Shown here: positions 18,851 to 27,228 of the stretch, piece after piece | How the letters are laid out: the number at the start of each line of letters is the position of its first letter | Numbering within the stretch: the stretch's first letter is position 1 | Assembly: GCA_938041955.1 (NCBI GenBank) | Contig: CALISD010000020.1 | Span: 1 to 60,630 of the forward strand | Source: an uncultured Granulosicoccaceae bacterium | Lineage (GTDB): Bacteria; Pseudomonadota; Gammaproteobacteria; Granulosicoccales; Granulosicoccaceae | Direction of reading: 5' to 3' | Length of the DNA stretch: 60,630 bases | Notes under the pieces: generated by a model | Database searches by the model: none | The model's input: only the letters and a program-made list of their open reading frames with translations | What the model was told of the DNA's origin: nothing | Made by a program: the position numbers and the translations under genes

Positions 18851-20077
18851 ATGACTACACCTTTAACTTCAGCATGGCGAACCCCGACTGTTGTAATAAT
18901 CGCTGGATGCCTTATCGCCATTGTCGGTTTTGGTGCACGGTCTACCTTTGGCTTGTATCTCGATCCGATGACATCGGCACGTGGCTGGAGTCGAGAGACC
19001 TTTTCTCTCGCATTGGCTATTCAGAATTTAATGTGGGGAATAGGGTTGCCCATCGCCGGAGCCATAGCAGATCGTTTTGGCGCGTCAAAAGTGATTTTAT
19101 TAGGCGCGCTGGTGTATGCCGCGGGAATCTATGGCATGTCGGTGGCAGAAACAACCGGTGCGCTCCACCTGACTGCCGGCTTGCTTACTGGTACGGGGGT
19201 GGCCTTCACGGCATTCTCATTGGCTATGGCCGCCATGGTTCGTGTGGTCGGACCGGAAAAAAGGTCAATGGTGCTTGGACTTGGAACTGCCGCAGGCTCG
19301 TTTGGGCAAGTATTGTTTTCACCCATTAGTCAGGGTTTTATCAGTTCTTTTGGTTGGCAGGATGCGTTGTTGTTGCAAGCCGCCATAGTCATGGTGTTGA
19401 TTCCGCTTGCGATGATGTTGCCTGGTGAAAACAGCGGAGCAGGTGGCACCGATGACGGACAATCGCTTCGTGGAGCGTTGCAGGAGGCGATCAGTCATAA
19501 AGGTTTTGTGCTGCTCACTTTAGGTTTTTTTGTTTGTGGGTTTCATGTGGCCTTTATTACGGTGCACTTTCCGTCGTATGTGAAAGATATGGGTTTGGCT
19601 GCGCATGTGGGCGCCTGGGCACTGGCGATTATCGGTTTGTTTAACATTGCCGGATCATTTTTATCCGGAATGGCGGGGCAAAGATTCAGTAAAAAATCGA
19701 GTCTAAGTTTTATCTATCTTGCTCGCGCCATAGTTATCACTGCGATGCTGTTGTTGCCAAAGACAGAAATTGTCATCTATGGGTTCTCAGCGCTCATGGG
19801 TTTGTTGTGGCTTTCTACCGTGCCATTAACCACAGGCATAGTCGCACAGGTATTTGGTGTGCGTTATCTTGCTACGTTGTTCGGGGTTGTTTTCCTTAGT
19901 CACCAAATTGGAAGTTTTATCGGTGTTTGGATGGGCGGGCGTATCTATGATTCAAGTGGTTCCTACAATGGCATGTGGTGGGCCGGGGTTTTCTTCGGTC
20001 TGGTAGCTGCCATTGTGCATTGGCCTATTAACGAAAAGCCTTTGCCGCGCTTGCAGGATGATTTGGTTGTTCAATAG
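18851..20077 (+). CDS. Major facilitator superfamily transporter
   Basis: The 408-residue inner-membrane carrier shows twelve hydrophobic segments. The conserved loop 2-3 motif is GAIADRFGASKVILLG, close to the MFS signature. The N-terminus is similar to monocarboxylate-porter/YbfB-like carriers (FGARSTFGLYLDPMT..RGWSRE), which suggests a small organic acid or sugar-acid substrate, but this is inference. The start is ATG at 18851. It is followed 31 bp downstream by an ABC exporter gene on the same strand, so the two may form an operon. Confidence 0.85.
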   Translation: MTTPLTSAWRTPTVVIIAGCLIAIVGFGARSTFGLYLDPMTSARGWSRETFSLALAIQNLMWGIGLPIAGAIADRFGASKVILLGALVYAAGIYGMSVAETTGALHLTAGLLTGTGVAFTAFSLAMAAMVRVVGPEKRSMVLGLGTAAGSFGQVLFSPISQGFISSFGWQDALLLQAAIVMVLIPLAMMLPGENSGAGGTDDGQSLRGALQEAISHKGFVLLTLGFFVCGFHVAFITVHFPSYVKDMGLAAHVGAWALAIIGLFNIAGSFLSGMAGQRFSKKSSLSFIYLARAIVITAMLLLPKTEIVIYGFSALMGLLWLSTVPLTTGIVAQVFGVRYLATLFGVVFLSHQIGSFIGVWMGGRIYDSSGSYNGMWWAGVFFGLVAAIVHWPINEKPLPRLQDDLVVQ

Positions 20078-20108
20078 CCCATTTTTATAAGGCTTCTCAA
20101 GGATCGAC

Positions 20109-22007
20109 TTGTTTTCTTATTTTGAAAAACTGATAGACCCGCTGGAAAAAGTACCGGTACAGCAACCACCGAAAGGGACATGGGATTTTTTCGTGCACTA
20201 CTTGTGGCCGGTGCGATGGTTGTTACTGGCAACTGTATTTTTCACTAGCGTCGCATCGATATCTGAACTCTACTTATATGTCTACCTCGGGCGAATAGTC
20301 GATTGGATGACGACCACTGAGCCTGATAATTTTTATCAGGCGCATGGGGTCGGTTTGTTGATGATGACCTTCATCGTCGCATTCGTGCGCCCGGGCAGCA
20401 TGTTTATTACCCGGTGTCTTATCACTTTGTCTTTGACTCCGGGTCTCTCGAATACCGTGCGATGGAGGAATCATCGCTATGTTGTGCGTCAGAGTTTGAA
20501 TTACTTTCAAAGCGATTTTGCAGGACGTATCGCTCAGAAAGTGATGCAGACTGGCAACTCGTTTCGTGAGACGGTGTTGAATGTACTTGATGGCGCCTGG
20601 TTGTTGTTTATATACCTTGCGGGAATCGTCTGGCTGTTTCTTGATATAGACTGGCGTTTGATGATCCCGGTGCTTATCTGGACCGTGGGCTATCTGGTGG
20701 TGATTATAAGAATGATGCCCCCTGTGGCGGGGTTGTCGCGTTCAGTGTCGGAAGCTAACTCCGCATTGACAGGCAGAATTGTCGACAGTTATACCAACAT
20801 ACAGGCCGTAAAGCTGTTCGCCCATGCGGAGCGGGAGGAGGACTTCGTATCGGTCGGCTTTGAACGGCACACCGATGCACTTCGTTCGCTTTTAAGAGCT
20901 ATCCTGCGGATGCTGTTTTCATTGGTGGTGATGAACACTTTATTGATTCTGTCTACTGCGTGGCTGTCCATATTATTTTGGCAACAAGGTACGATATCGG
21001 TGGGCGCTATCGCCATTGCCAATGGGTTGATACTTCGATTAAACCAGATGTCCGGTTGGATTCTACGAACTATCTCCTCATTGTTTGAAAGTATTGGGAC
21101 GGTACAAAACGGCATTGAAACTATCGCGGTCGACAACGTTGTGACTGATACAGCCGATGCATCCGAGTTATCGGTTTCTTCGGCATCATTGAAGTTTGAT
21201 GCAGTGCAGTTTCGCTATAGTGAGCCTGAATCTGGTGACAAAAGAATAGAAATTGCCGGGCGTGAAGGTGTTGTTGCCGACATAGAGGCGAGTAAAGGCA
21301 GGGTCATTCGGGATTTATCTTTTAGTGTAGCGCCGGGCGAGAAAATTGGTGTAGTGGGTCGATCCGGTGCAGGGAAATCCACCCTGGTTAATTTGTTACT
21401 TCGATTTTACGATCTCGATGCTGGTCGTATATTGATTGACGGGCAAGATATTTCCTCAGTCAAGCAGGCTAGCCTGCGCGCTCAAATAGCGATGGTGTCG
21501 CAGGATACTTCGCTTTTGCATCGTTCGATTCGTGACAACATAAGTTACGGTCGACCCGAAGCGAGTGAAGCGCAAATATTGCGCGCGGCTGAGCTGGCTC
21601 AGGCTGATATGTTTATTCCCGGTTTAGTTGATTCCGAGGGCAGGCAAGGGTATGACGCTCACGTCGGCGAGCGAGGTGTGAAGCTTTCCGGGGGGCAGAG
21701 ACAGCGCATCGCGATTGCTCGAGTAATACTTAAAGATGCACCGATCTTAATACTTGATGAGGCAACATCGGCGCTCGATTCTGAAGTGGAAGCGGCCATT
21801 CAGGAGAAGTTGCAGGATCTGATGAACGGCAAAACTGTGATTGCGATTGCCCATCGACTATCGACTATTGCTGCGATGGATCGACTCATTGTCATGGATG
21901 CAGGGCGGATCCTTGAAATGGGAAGCCATGCCGAATTGATTGCCGGCGACGGATTGTACGCTGAGTTATGGAGTCGGCAATCCGGTGGGTTTCTTCCTCA
22001 GCTTTAG
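20109..22007 (+). CDS. ABC exporter, fused membrane and ATPase domains
   Basis: This 632-residue half-transporter of the type IV exporter class (MsbA/MdlB-like) probably works as a homodimer in the inner membrane. About six transmembrane segments fill residues 1-330. The ATPase domain holds Walker A GRSGAGKST (about 417), signature LSGGQRQRIAIARVI, Walker B ILILDEATSALD and the switch His in AHRLST. A loop of about 30 residues between the membrane part and the ATPase core (around 355-395) is longer than usual. The start is TTG at 20109, with AAGGA five bases upstream. The substrate is unknown; lipid, peptide and drug are all possible. Confidence 0.9.
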   Translation: MFSYFEKLIDPLEKVPVQQPPKGTWDFFVHYLWPVRWLLLATVFFTSVASISELYLYVYLGRIVDWMTTTEPDNFYQAHGVGLLMMTFIVAFVRPGSMFITRCLITLSLTPGLSNTVRWRNHRYVVRQSLNYFQSDFAGRIAQKVMQTGNSFRETVLNVLDGAWLLFIYLAGIVWLFLDIDWRLMIPVLIWTVGYLVVIIRMMPPVAGLSRSVSEANSALTGRIVDSYTNIQAVKLFAHAEREEDFVSVGFERHTDALRSLLRAILRMLFSLVVMNTLLILSTAWLSILFWQQGTISVGAIAIANGLILRLNQMSGWILRTISSLFESIGTVQNGIETIAVDNVVTDTADASELSVSSASLKFDAVQFRYSEPESGDKRIEIAGREGVVADIEASKGRVIRDLSFSVAPGEKIGVVGRSGAGKSTLVNLLLRFYDLDAGRILIDGQDISSVKQASLRAQIAMVSQDTSLLHRSIRDNISYGRPEASEAQILRAAELAQADMFIPGLVDSEGRQGYDAHVGERGVKLSGGQRQRIAIARVILKDAPILILDEATSALDSEVEAAIQEKLQDLMNGKTVIAIAHRLSTIAAMDRLIVMDAGRILEMGSHAELIAGDGLYAELWSRQSGGFLPQL

Positions 22008-22139
22008 GGTTTTGTAACTCGGGTGGTTGATTACACCTTGGTGTATTTCCAGCCCATTGTCCCACTGTCGTTTACAGTTGTGCCGTAGCGTTGCGGGTTC
22101 GCCACTCGCTTCTTAGATAAAAGAGTATATAGAGGCACC

Positions 22140-22886
22140 ATGCTGAGAATAATATTGAGTGTTACGGGCGTCGGGTTTATCGCGCTTGGGCTGTTTGGCG
22201 GCGGAGCGCTTGACGGCTTTTTCAATCAGACCAACAATGCTCTGCCGGTGCAGGCAACGCTGGAAAAAATTGAGGTGCCTGCAGTGGCAGAAACTGATGT
22301 TATTGCCAGCACCATGGCTTCAATAGATGCTGATGTGCTTGTAGCTGATGTGCCTGTAGACGATGACGTGGTAGAAGATGCTCTGGTGGAGAATTCGATC
22401 GTGGCTGGTGAGATTTCCCCGCCGAAGGACGAAGGCGCTGTGGTCGTAGCGAATCCAGCCGCGGACAACGGATCCATCGATTCTGCTGGTCAAACGTTAA
22501 ACGCCAGTCTGGCGTCGGCGGACTCAGATCTGGAGAGATCTACAGATAGAAATGATCAGGTAGCCCTGGCGGAAACTATTCTTGCAACCGCCGGTGTGCC
22601 TGCGGTAGAAGCTGCGGCTCCGGTGGTTGATAAGAGCGCAGAGTTGAGTGAGGTGCTTGAAATTTCTACCGGGCAGCTCGAAAACGAAATACTTATTGTG
22701 ATGAAAGATAAGGTGAATATGCGTGATGGCCCATCGATCGACCATCCTGTCGTGCTTCAGTTGGAACAAGGGCAGGAATTGATGGAATTCAAACGTGAGG
22801 GCAAGTGGGTTCACGTAGGTGCTTACGGAACCTCTGGAAAGATTGGCTGGGTCCATCAGCGTTTAGTCGGACCAAACCAGAAGTAA
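22140..22886 (+). CDS. Membrane-anchored SH3-like domain protein
   Basis: The 248-residue protein has an N-terminal hydrophobic segment (IILSVTGVGFIALGLFGGGA, residues 4-23). A long acidic, Val/Ala-rich, probably disordered stretch spans about 35-175. A C-terminal bacterial SH3 domain (about 184-245) carries VNMRDGPSIDHPVVLQL, a WVHVG turn and a closing GWVHQRLV. Such domains bind cell-wall peptides or mediate periplasmic contacts. AGAGG precedes the ATG at 22140 at good spacing. The EndoU-like gene follows on the same strand after 133 bp. A role at the envelope is inferred. Confidence 0.75.
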   Translation: MLRIILSVTGVGFIALGLFGGGALDGFFNQTNNALPVQATLEKIEVPAVAETDVIASTMASIDADVLVADVPVDDDVVEDALVENSIVAGEISPPKDEGAVVVANPAADNGSIDSAGQTLNASLASADSDLERSTDRNDQVALAETILATAGVPAVEAAAPVVDKSAELSEVLEISTGQLENEILIVMKDKVNMRDGPSIDHPVVLQLEQGQELMEFKREGKWVHVGAYGTSGKIGWVHQRLVGPNQK

Positions 22887-22967
22887 ACTCGCCGGAAGTG
22901 GGCGTGGTTTTGTGCGCGGGATACCTTTCAGGTTCCGGTGCGCACACGAGTCGGTGATTCCACAGAT

Positions 22968-22990
22968 TTAACTCAGACGAAATGAGTTAA
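22968..22990. promoter_or_regulatory. Inverted repeat before the EndoU-like gene
   Basis: TTAACTCA and TGAGTTAA form a perfect 8-bp inverted repeat with a 7-nt spacer, 30 bp before the EndoU-like start. It could be an operator or a weak hairpin at the end of the previous transcript. Confidence 0.45.
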
Positions 22991-23019
22991 GCTAATTGCT
23001 CATTAAGGTTTTAACCTGC

Positions 23020-23625
23020 ATGCTAAACAAAAAGCTACTTCTTCCCATTATTGGCGCAGTATTAATGGCGCTGGGTGTAAATCTTGAGAAGCTCGGAATA
23101 GATCTGGGTGCGCTTGGGCTGGATGATTCGAACGGTACAGTAAGTTCCTCCACCGCCCCTAAGAATAGCAGTGCATCAAGTAGTCAGAAACAACCGTTGC
23201 AGGGAAGTCCAGCGGCTTACCAGCCTGGAAAAAAGTGGTCGAAGACGTCTCCTGAGATAAACCTGCACCATGTTTTCGAGGGTGAGATCAATCGTAAAGG
23301 TAAGGCGGTTGGTTATCATTCAAGACCCGGGGGAGTTGACCCGGCAGGCGCTAAGATAATAAGGATTCGCGATAAGCCCAATCGGCAAGGTGTCTATACC
23401 GCGATCATTGCTATCAACGACAATGGCCAGTGGAAAGAAAAATTCTCAAGCTTTTTTCCTGACAATATGTCTGCAGATGAAGTGACACAGGCAATACTCA
23501 ATGCCTACAGTAAAAGCTCGGATAAAAAGAAACAACCTTGGCAAGGCCCGTCCGGTCACGGATTTAATATTCAGGGATACACGACTAATCGCGGTGGTAT
23601 CAACACTGCATTCCCGGTTTACTAG
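23020..23625 (+). CDS. Probable EndoU-type nuclease toxin with N-terminal membrane anchor
   Basis: The 201-residue protein begins with a hydrophobic signal or anchor segment (LLLPIIGAVLMALGV, residues 6-20) and a Ser/Gln-rich linker. The domain at about residues 78-201 matches the bacterial EndoU pattern: HHVFEGE (H83/H84), GYHSRPGG (H100), a GVYTAII strand, WKEKFSSFFP (K139/K141) and the C-terminal GFNIQGYTTNRGGINTAFPV block. EndoU nucleases use two His and a Lys to cut RNA; bacterial members are toxin domains of CDI and other polymorphic systems. Here the domain is on a small stand-alone protein with its own export signal. The start is ATG 23020, not the upstream TTG. The stop codon overlaps the ribosome-binding site of the next gene, so expression is coupled. 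No experimental proof of toxicity exists from this sequence. Confidence 0.75.
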   Translation: MLNKKLLLPIIGAVLMALGVNLEKLGIDLGALGLDDSNGTVSSSTAPKNSSASSSQKQPLQGSPAAYQPGKKWSKTSPEINLHHVFEGEINRKGKAVGYHSRPGGVDPAGAKIIRIRDKPNRQGVYTAIIAINDNGQWKEKFSSFFPDNMSADEVTQAILNAYSKSSDKKKQPWQGPSGHGFNIQGYTTNRGGINTAFPVY

Positions 23626-23634
23626 GAAAAAACT

Positions 23635-23955
23635 ATGGCTGATCTCGAGTTCTATCGTGATGAAGAGGGCAATGCTTGTGTGCGTGGAGAGGATGAAAGA
23701 CTGGCTACTTTTATTCAAACCGATCTTCAGGGTTCAACCCGGGTTATCTCTGATCTAATAGCCTTGCTGGAAGATGAAGGGGTTCGCTCTGAGTTCAATG
23801 GCAACGCTCATTCATTGAGCATTTCAACCAAAACGGTAACTATAGAAGCAAACTTCGATGATGAGGCGCCAGACAGGCGATTGCCACGCGAGGAAATGCT
23901 TCAACAGATGCAAGCCTGGTTGGTCTTTGTCAGTGGCGATGCAGCGCTGAGTTGA
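23635..23955 (+). CDS. Candidate immunity protein for the EndoU-type toxin (UPF0231/YacL-like)
   Basis: The 106-residue acidic, cytoplasmic-looking protein starts ten bases after the toxin stop; its Shine-Dalgarno AGGAA overlaps that stop codon. The start MADLEFYRDEEGNACVRGED and the later GNAHSLSISTKTVTIEANFDDE and QAWLVFV stretches recall the UPF0231 (YacL) family pattern. I hold that resemblance as moderate. An acidic small protein encoded directly after a nuclease toxin is the usual form of a cognate immunity gene, so I infer that role. A simple UPF0231 housekeeping protein is the alternative. Confidence 0.65.
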   Translation: MADLEFYRDEEGNACVRGEDERLATFIQTDLQGSTRVISDLIALLEDEGVRSEFNGNAHSLSISTKTVTIEANFDDEAPDRRLPREEMLQQMQAWLVFVSGDAALS

Positions 23956-24088
23956 TATTGACGTAACTATGCACGACAGACCCACCCTGAAAAGCTACGT
24001 AAAGACTGTTAAAAGCAGCCGAAAGTTTGAATTTAGTTCATTTCCGACTGCGTAGTTACATTTTAACTACCATTAACCGGTGAATTAA

Positions 24089-26017
24089 TTGGCGATTAAA
24101 AAAAACGCGTCGCATGGATCGTGGCCTTCTGAAATAACCACAGAATTAATGACAGCCGGTACGATTGGCTTGTCAGAGGCAAGACTATTCGAAGGAAATG
24201 TTTACTGGATTGAGTCACGGCCTGAAGAGCAAGGTCGCTCTGTTATAGTAAGCATGGATAAGGCAGGTGAAAAGCAAGAGCTCCTGCCTGCAGACTATAG
24301 TTGTCGTAGCCGGGTTCATGAGTATGGAGGAGCGAGTTATCTGCCGACTCCGATCGGGGTGTTTTTTGTAAATCACTCTGATCAGCAGATTTACCGGGTT
24401 AATCAGGCGCTTGAAATTTCCAGGCTAACCAATGCATCGGCGTTTCGGTTTGCGGACCTTGCGTACAACAATGCTAATTCCACACTACTGGCTATTAGTG
24501 AAGAGCATGGTGAGGTATTGGACGAACCGATTAATCGTCTTGTCGCAGTTGATACTGCCAGTGGTGAAATTACCAATCTTCACGAAGGTCAGGACTTCTA
24601 CGCATCTGCCTCTTTTTCACCAGACGGTAAAACGCTTTGCTGGTTATCGTGGATGCATCCCAATATGCCATGGGATGAAACCAGTCTCTGGCAGGCAGAT
24701 TTTAAAAATGACAAAACACTCAGTGGTGCCCAGGTAGTTGCAGGTGGAAATGCGGAGTCTGTTTTTCAACCGGAGTGGTGCCCGGCCGGTGAGCTGTATT
24801 TTGTCTCTGATAAATCTAATTGGTGGAATCTTTATCGATTCGAGAGCGGTGTGGTAGAGCCTGTTTGTTCTCTGGATGCTGAATTCGGTATGCCTCAGTG
24901 GCAGTTCGGCATGACGCGTTATGGATTTCTTGATGCTGATACGATACTCACGTCGTACAGCCAGGCCGGTGCTGAAAGCCTGGCAACCGTTGATCTGAAG
25001 ACTGGTCAATTGAGTAACCTTGCCCGGCGCCACAGTCATTACCACTCTATTCGTACAGAGGGCGGAAAGTACTGCCTCATCGGTCAGTCTGCTGTTGAAT
25101 TTCCCGCAGTCTATGTCGGGGATGTGAGTGGTGAGATGCTGGTGCGTGTGTCATCTGCAACGGCCATTGAAAAAGCACATTTTTCGATCGCAGAATCGAT
25201 CAGTTATAAAACCGGTGATGGGCAAATCGCTCACGGTTTCTATTACCCGCCTGCACATGCCGAGTATCAAGGGTTAGAAAACGAGTTGCCGCCTCTGCTG
25301 GTGATGATTCACGGGGGACCTACATCAGCCACTGCCAACAGTCTAAGCTTAAAGATTCAATACTGGACCAATCGTGGCATTGCGGTTTTCGACGTAAACT
25401 ACCGCGGTAGCACAGGCTTTGGCCGGCAATACCGTGAGGGACTCAAGCTTCAATGGGGTGTTGCTGATGTGGAAGATTGTGATTTTGGTGTGCGGTATCT
25501 TATCCAGCGTGGCTTGGTAGATAAAGACCGTATAGCGATACGTGGTGGCAGCGCGGGTGGCTTTACTGTGCTGGCCGCATTGGCTCATACAGATTCTTTC
25601 AAAGCAGGTACCAGCCTGTACGGCGTGACAGATCTAACCGCCCTGGCAACAGATACTCACAAATTTGAATCGCGCTATCTTGACAGCCTGATCGGTCCCT
25701 ACCCACAAGAAAAAGAGCGTTATGAGCAACGCTCACCATTGAATCATGCCAGTGCAATACAATCCCCTGTGTTGTTTCTACAGGGGTTGGACGACAAGGT
25801 AGTACCGCCAAGTCAGGCCGAAGCCATGATAGAAAAATTAACCGCCAACAACGTGCCAGTTGCCTACTTGCCGTTTGAAGGGGAGGCGCATGGCTTTAGA
25901 AAATCAGCCACCATCACAAGAGCCTTTGAAGCAGAGCTGTCGTTCTACGGTTCAGTGTTTAACTTTGAGCCTGCAGCGGATGCCGGGAAACAAGTAGAGC
26001 CACTTAAGTTTTTATAA
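24089..26017 (+). CDS. S9 family prolyl oligopeptidase-like peptidase
   Basis: The 642-residue protein is a cytosolic S9C-type serine peptidase. An N-terminal beta-propeller (about residues 20-380) is followed by an alpha/beta-hydrolase domain. The latter carries the oxyanion region IHGGPTSAT, nucleophile GGSAGGF, an acid in LQGLDDKVVPPSQAE and the His in EGEAHGFRK, so the triad is complete. It probably trims or cleaves short peptides, which fits a peptide-importing cell. The start is TTG 24089; no in-frame ATG or GTG gives a better N-terminus. It ends three bases before the convergent tag gene. Confidence 0.9.
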   Translation: MAIKKNASHGSWPSEITTELMTAGTIGLSEARLFEGNVYWIESRPEEQGRSVIVSMDKAGEKQELLPADYSCRSRVHEYGGASYLPTPIGVFFVNHSDQQIYRVNQALEISRLTNASAFRFADLAYNNANSTLLAISEEHGEVLDEPINRLVAVDTASGEITNLHEGQDFYASASFSPDGKTLCWLSWMHPNMPWDETSLWQADFKNDKTLSGAQVVAGGNAESVFQPEWCPAGELYFVSDKSNWWNLYRFESGVVEPVCSLDAEFGMPQWQFGMTRYGFLDADTILTSYSQAGAESLATVDLKTGQLSNLARRHSHYHSIRTEGGKYCLIGQSAVEFPAVYVGDVSGEMLVRVSSATAIEKAHFSIAESISYKTGDGQIAHGFYYPPAHAEYQGLENELPPLLVMIHGGPTSATANSLSLKIQYWTNRGIAVFDVNYRGSTGFGRQYREGLKLQWGVADVEDCDFGVRYLIQRGLVDKDRIAIRGGSAGGFTVLAALAHTDSFKAGTSLYGVTDLTALATDTHKFESRYLDSLIGPYPQEKERYEQRSPLNHASAIQSPVLFLQGLDDKVVPPSQAEAMIEKLTANNVPVAYLPFEGEAHGFRKSATITRAFEAELSFYGSVFNFEPAADAGKQVEPLKFL

Positions 26018-26020
26018 GCG

Positions 26021-26608
26021 TCACCGCACCGTTTTTATTTTCTTGACTTCTTTGTAGCGAAAGCAGTCTACGGTATGGTCATTGACCATGCCGATGCCTT
26101 GCATGTAGGCATAGCATATGGTTTCACCGATAAATTTAAAACCGCGCTTTTTTAAATCACGACTCATGTTTGCACTAACATCTGTTTTTGCAGGAACCTG
26201 GCTGCTTTTCTTCCATTGGTTTTGTATCGGCTTGCCATCAACGAAGCTCCAGATGTAGGTTGCAAAAGAGCCGAACTCTGTTTGCACTTCTTTAAACGCG
26301 ATGGCATTGCTTCGGACGGAGTATATCTTCAGCCTGTTGCGAATTAGGCCAGGGTCTATCAGTGCTTTTTCCAGCTTTTTATCACTTAGGCGTGCGAGTT
26401 TGTTCGGGTCAAAATTTAGAAATATTTTATTGTAGTGAGCGCGTTTTTGTAGCACAACATGCCAACTCACTCCGGCCTGCGCACCCTCAAGTATTAGCAT
26501 TTCAAACAGCTTTTGATCTTCATAGACAGGTACACCCCATTCGTCATCATGGTATGTTCTGTCAAGGTCATTGCCCACACACCAGTGGCATCGGATTTTT
26601 TCACCCAT
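26021..26608 (-). CDS. tag: DNA-3-methyladenine glycosylase I
   Basis: Tag removes 3-methyladenine from alkylated DNA to start base-excision repair. The 195-residue sequence has the zinc-knuckle ligands of the family: C7 and H20 (RCHW and TYHDDEWG) and H178/C182 (NDHTVDC). The conserved E in LFEMLILEGAQAGVSW follows. The length is normal (E. coli 187). It stands with its stop three bases from the convergent S9 peptidase gene and 83 bp from the DUF2288 gene on the same strand. Confidence 0.96.
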   Translation of the reverse strand: MGEKIRCHWCVGNDLDRTYHDDEWGVPVYEDQKLFEMLILEGAQAGVSWHVVLQKRAHYNKIFLNFDPNKLARLSDKKLEKALIDPGLIRNRLKIYSVRSNAIAFKEVQTEFGSFATYIWSFVDGKPIQNQWKKSSQVPAKTDVSANMSRDLKKRGFKFIGETICYAYMQGIGMVNDHTVDCFRYKEVKKIKTVR

Positions 26609-26691
26609 GATATGGCTCTTGTTTAGCTGGGCTTTAGTGTAAGACTAATGGCGGCTGGTTAATAGCACCCGCTACCAAATGCATCGGTGGA

Positions 26692-27021
26692 TTAATGCAG
26701 TTCTGTGGGTGAGCCTTTTTTCTGAACCAAAACCCATGGTGCGACGACCATGCACCAGAATTCTGGATTGTCGCGATTCCACTCACGAGCATCGTCATCA
26801 CTTGCCCGCCGAACTGTGCCTGCCGCTAGCCACTGTTGTATTTCAGCGGTATTGTCCACTGACATGCTGTGCGCTACTTTAACCAGATCAAGGTCTGCTT
26901 CGACGGTAATGACTACGCCGCGCGCAAAGTGTTTAACCAGCTCCTGCCAGCCGAGTATGCCAGTTTGTTCATTTAACTCTTCGGCGATTGACTCTGGTGC
27001 TTGATTGTCTTTGATGTCCAT
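26692..27021 (-). CDS. DUF2288 family protein
   Basis: The 109-residue cytoplasmic protein matches the DUF2288 pattern: ELNEQTGILGWQELVKHFARG (residues 15-35), LDLVKVAHSMSVDN, and the C-terminal WCMVVAPWVLVQKK. The family is widespread in proteobacteria and cyanobacteria and has no assigned function. The gene is monocistronic as far as can be seen, with its own upstream gap of about 200 bp. Confidence 0.85.
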   Translation of the reverse strand: MDIKDNQAPESIAEELNEQTGILGWQELVKHFARGVVITVEADLDLVKVAHSMSVDNTAEIQQWLAAGTVRRASDDDAREWNRDNPEFWCMVVAPWVLVQKKGSPTELH

Positions 27022-27228
27022 GGCTTGTAACTATTCAGTAGGAATAAACTTAATTCATATTTTGACTGCTATTGCAGTCTTGCGTAGCTCTTCAGGGTGG
27101 GCCTATTCCTGGGGTAGGAGCTCACGCGCAACATACAGGTGTATTTGAGCACAAACGACAACGCCCATGGATATGACAGGTGTGTCCTGAGGAGCTACCA
27201 TGGTTTTTACTATCCACCGGATAGATCT

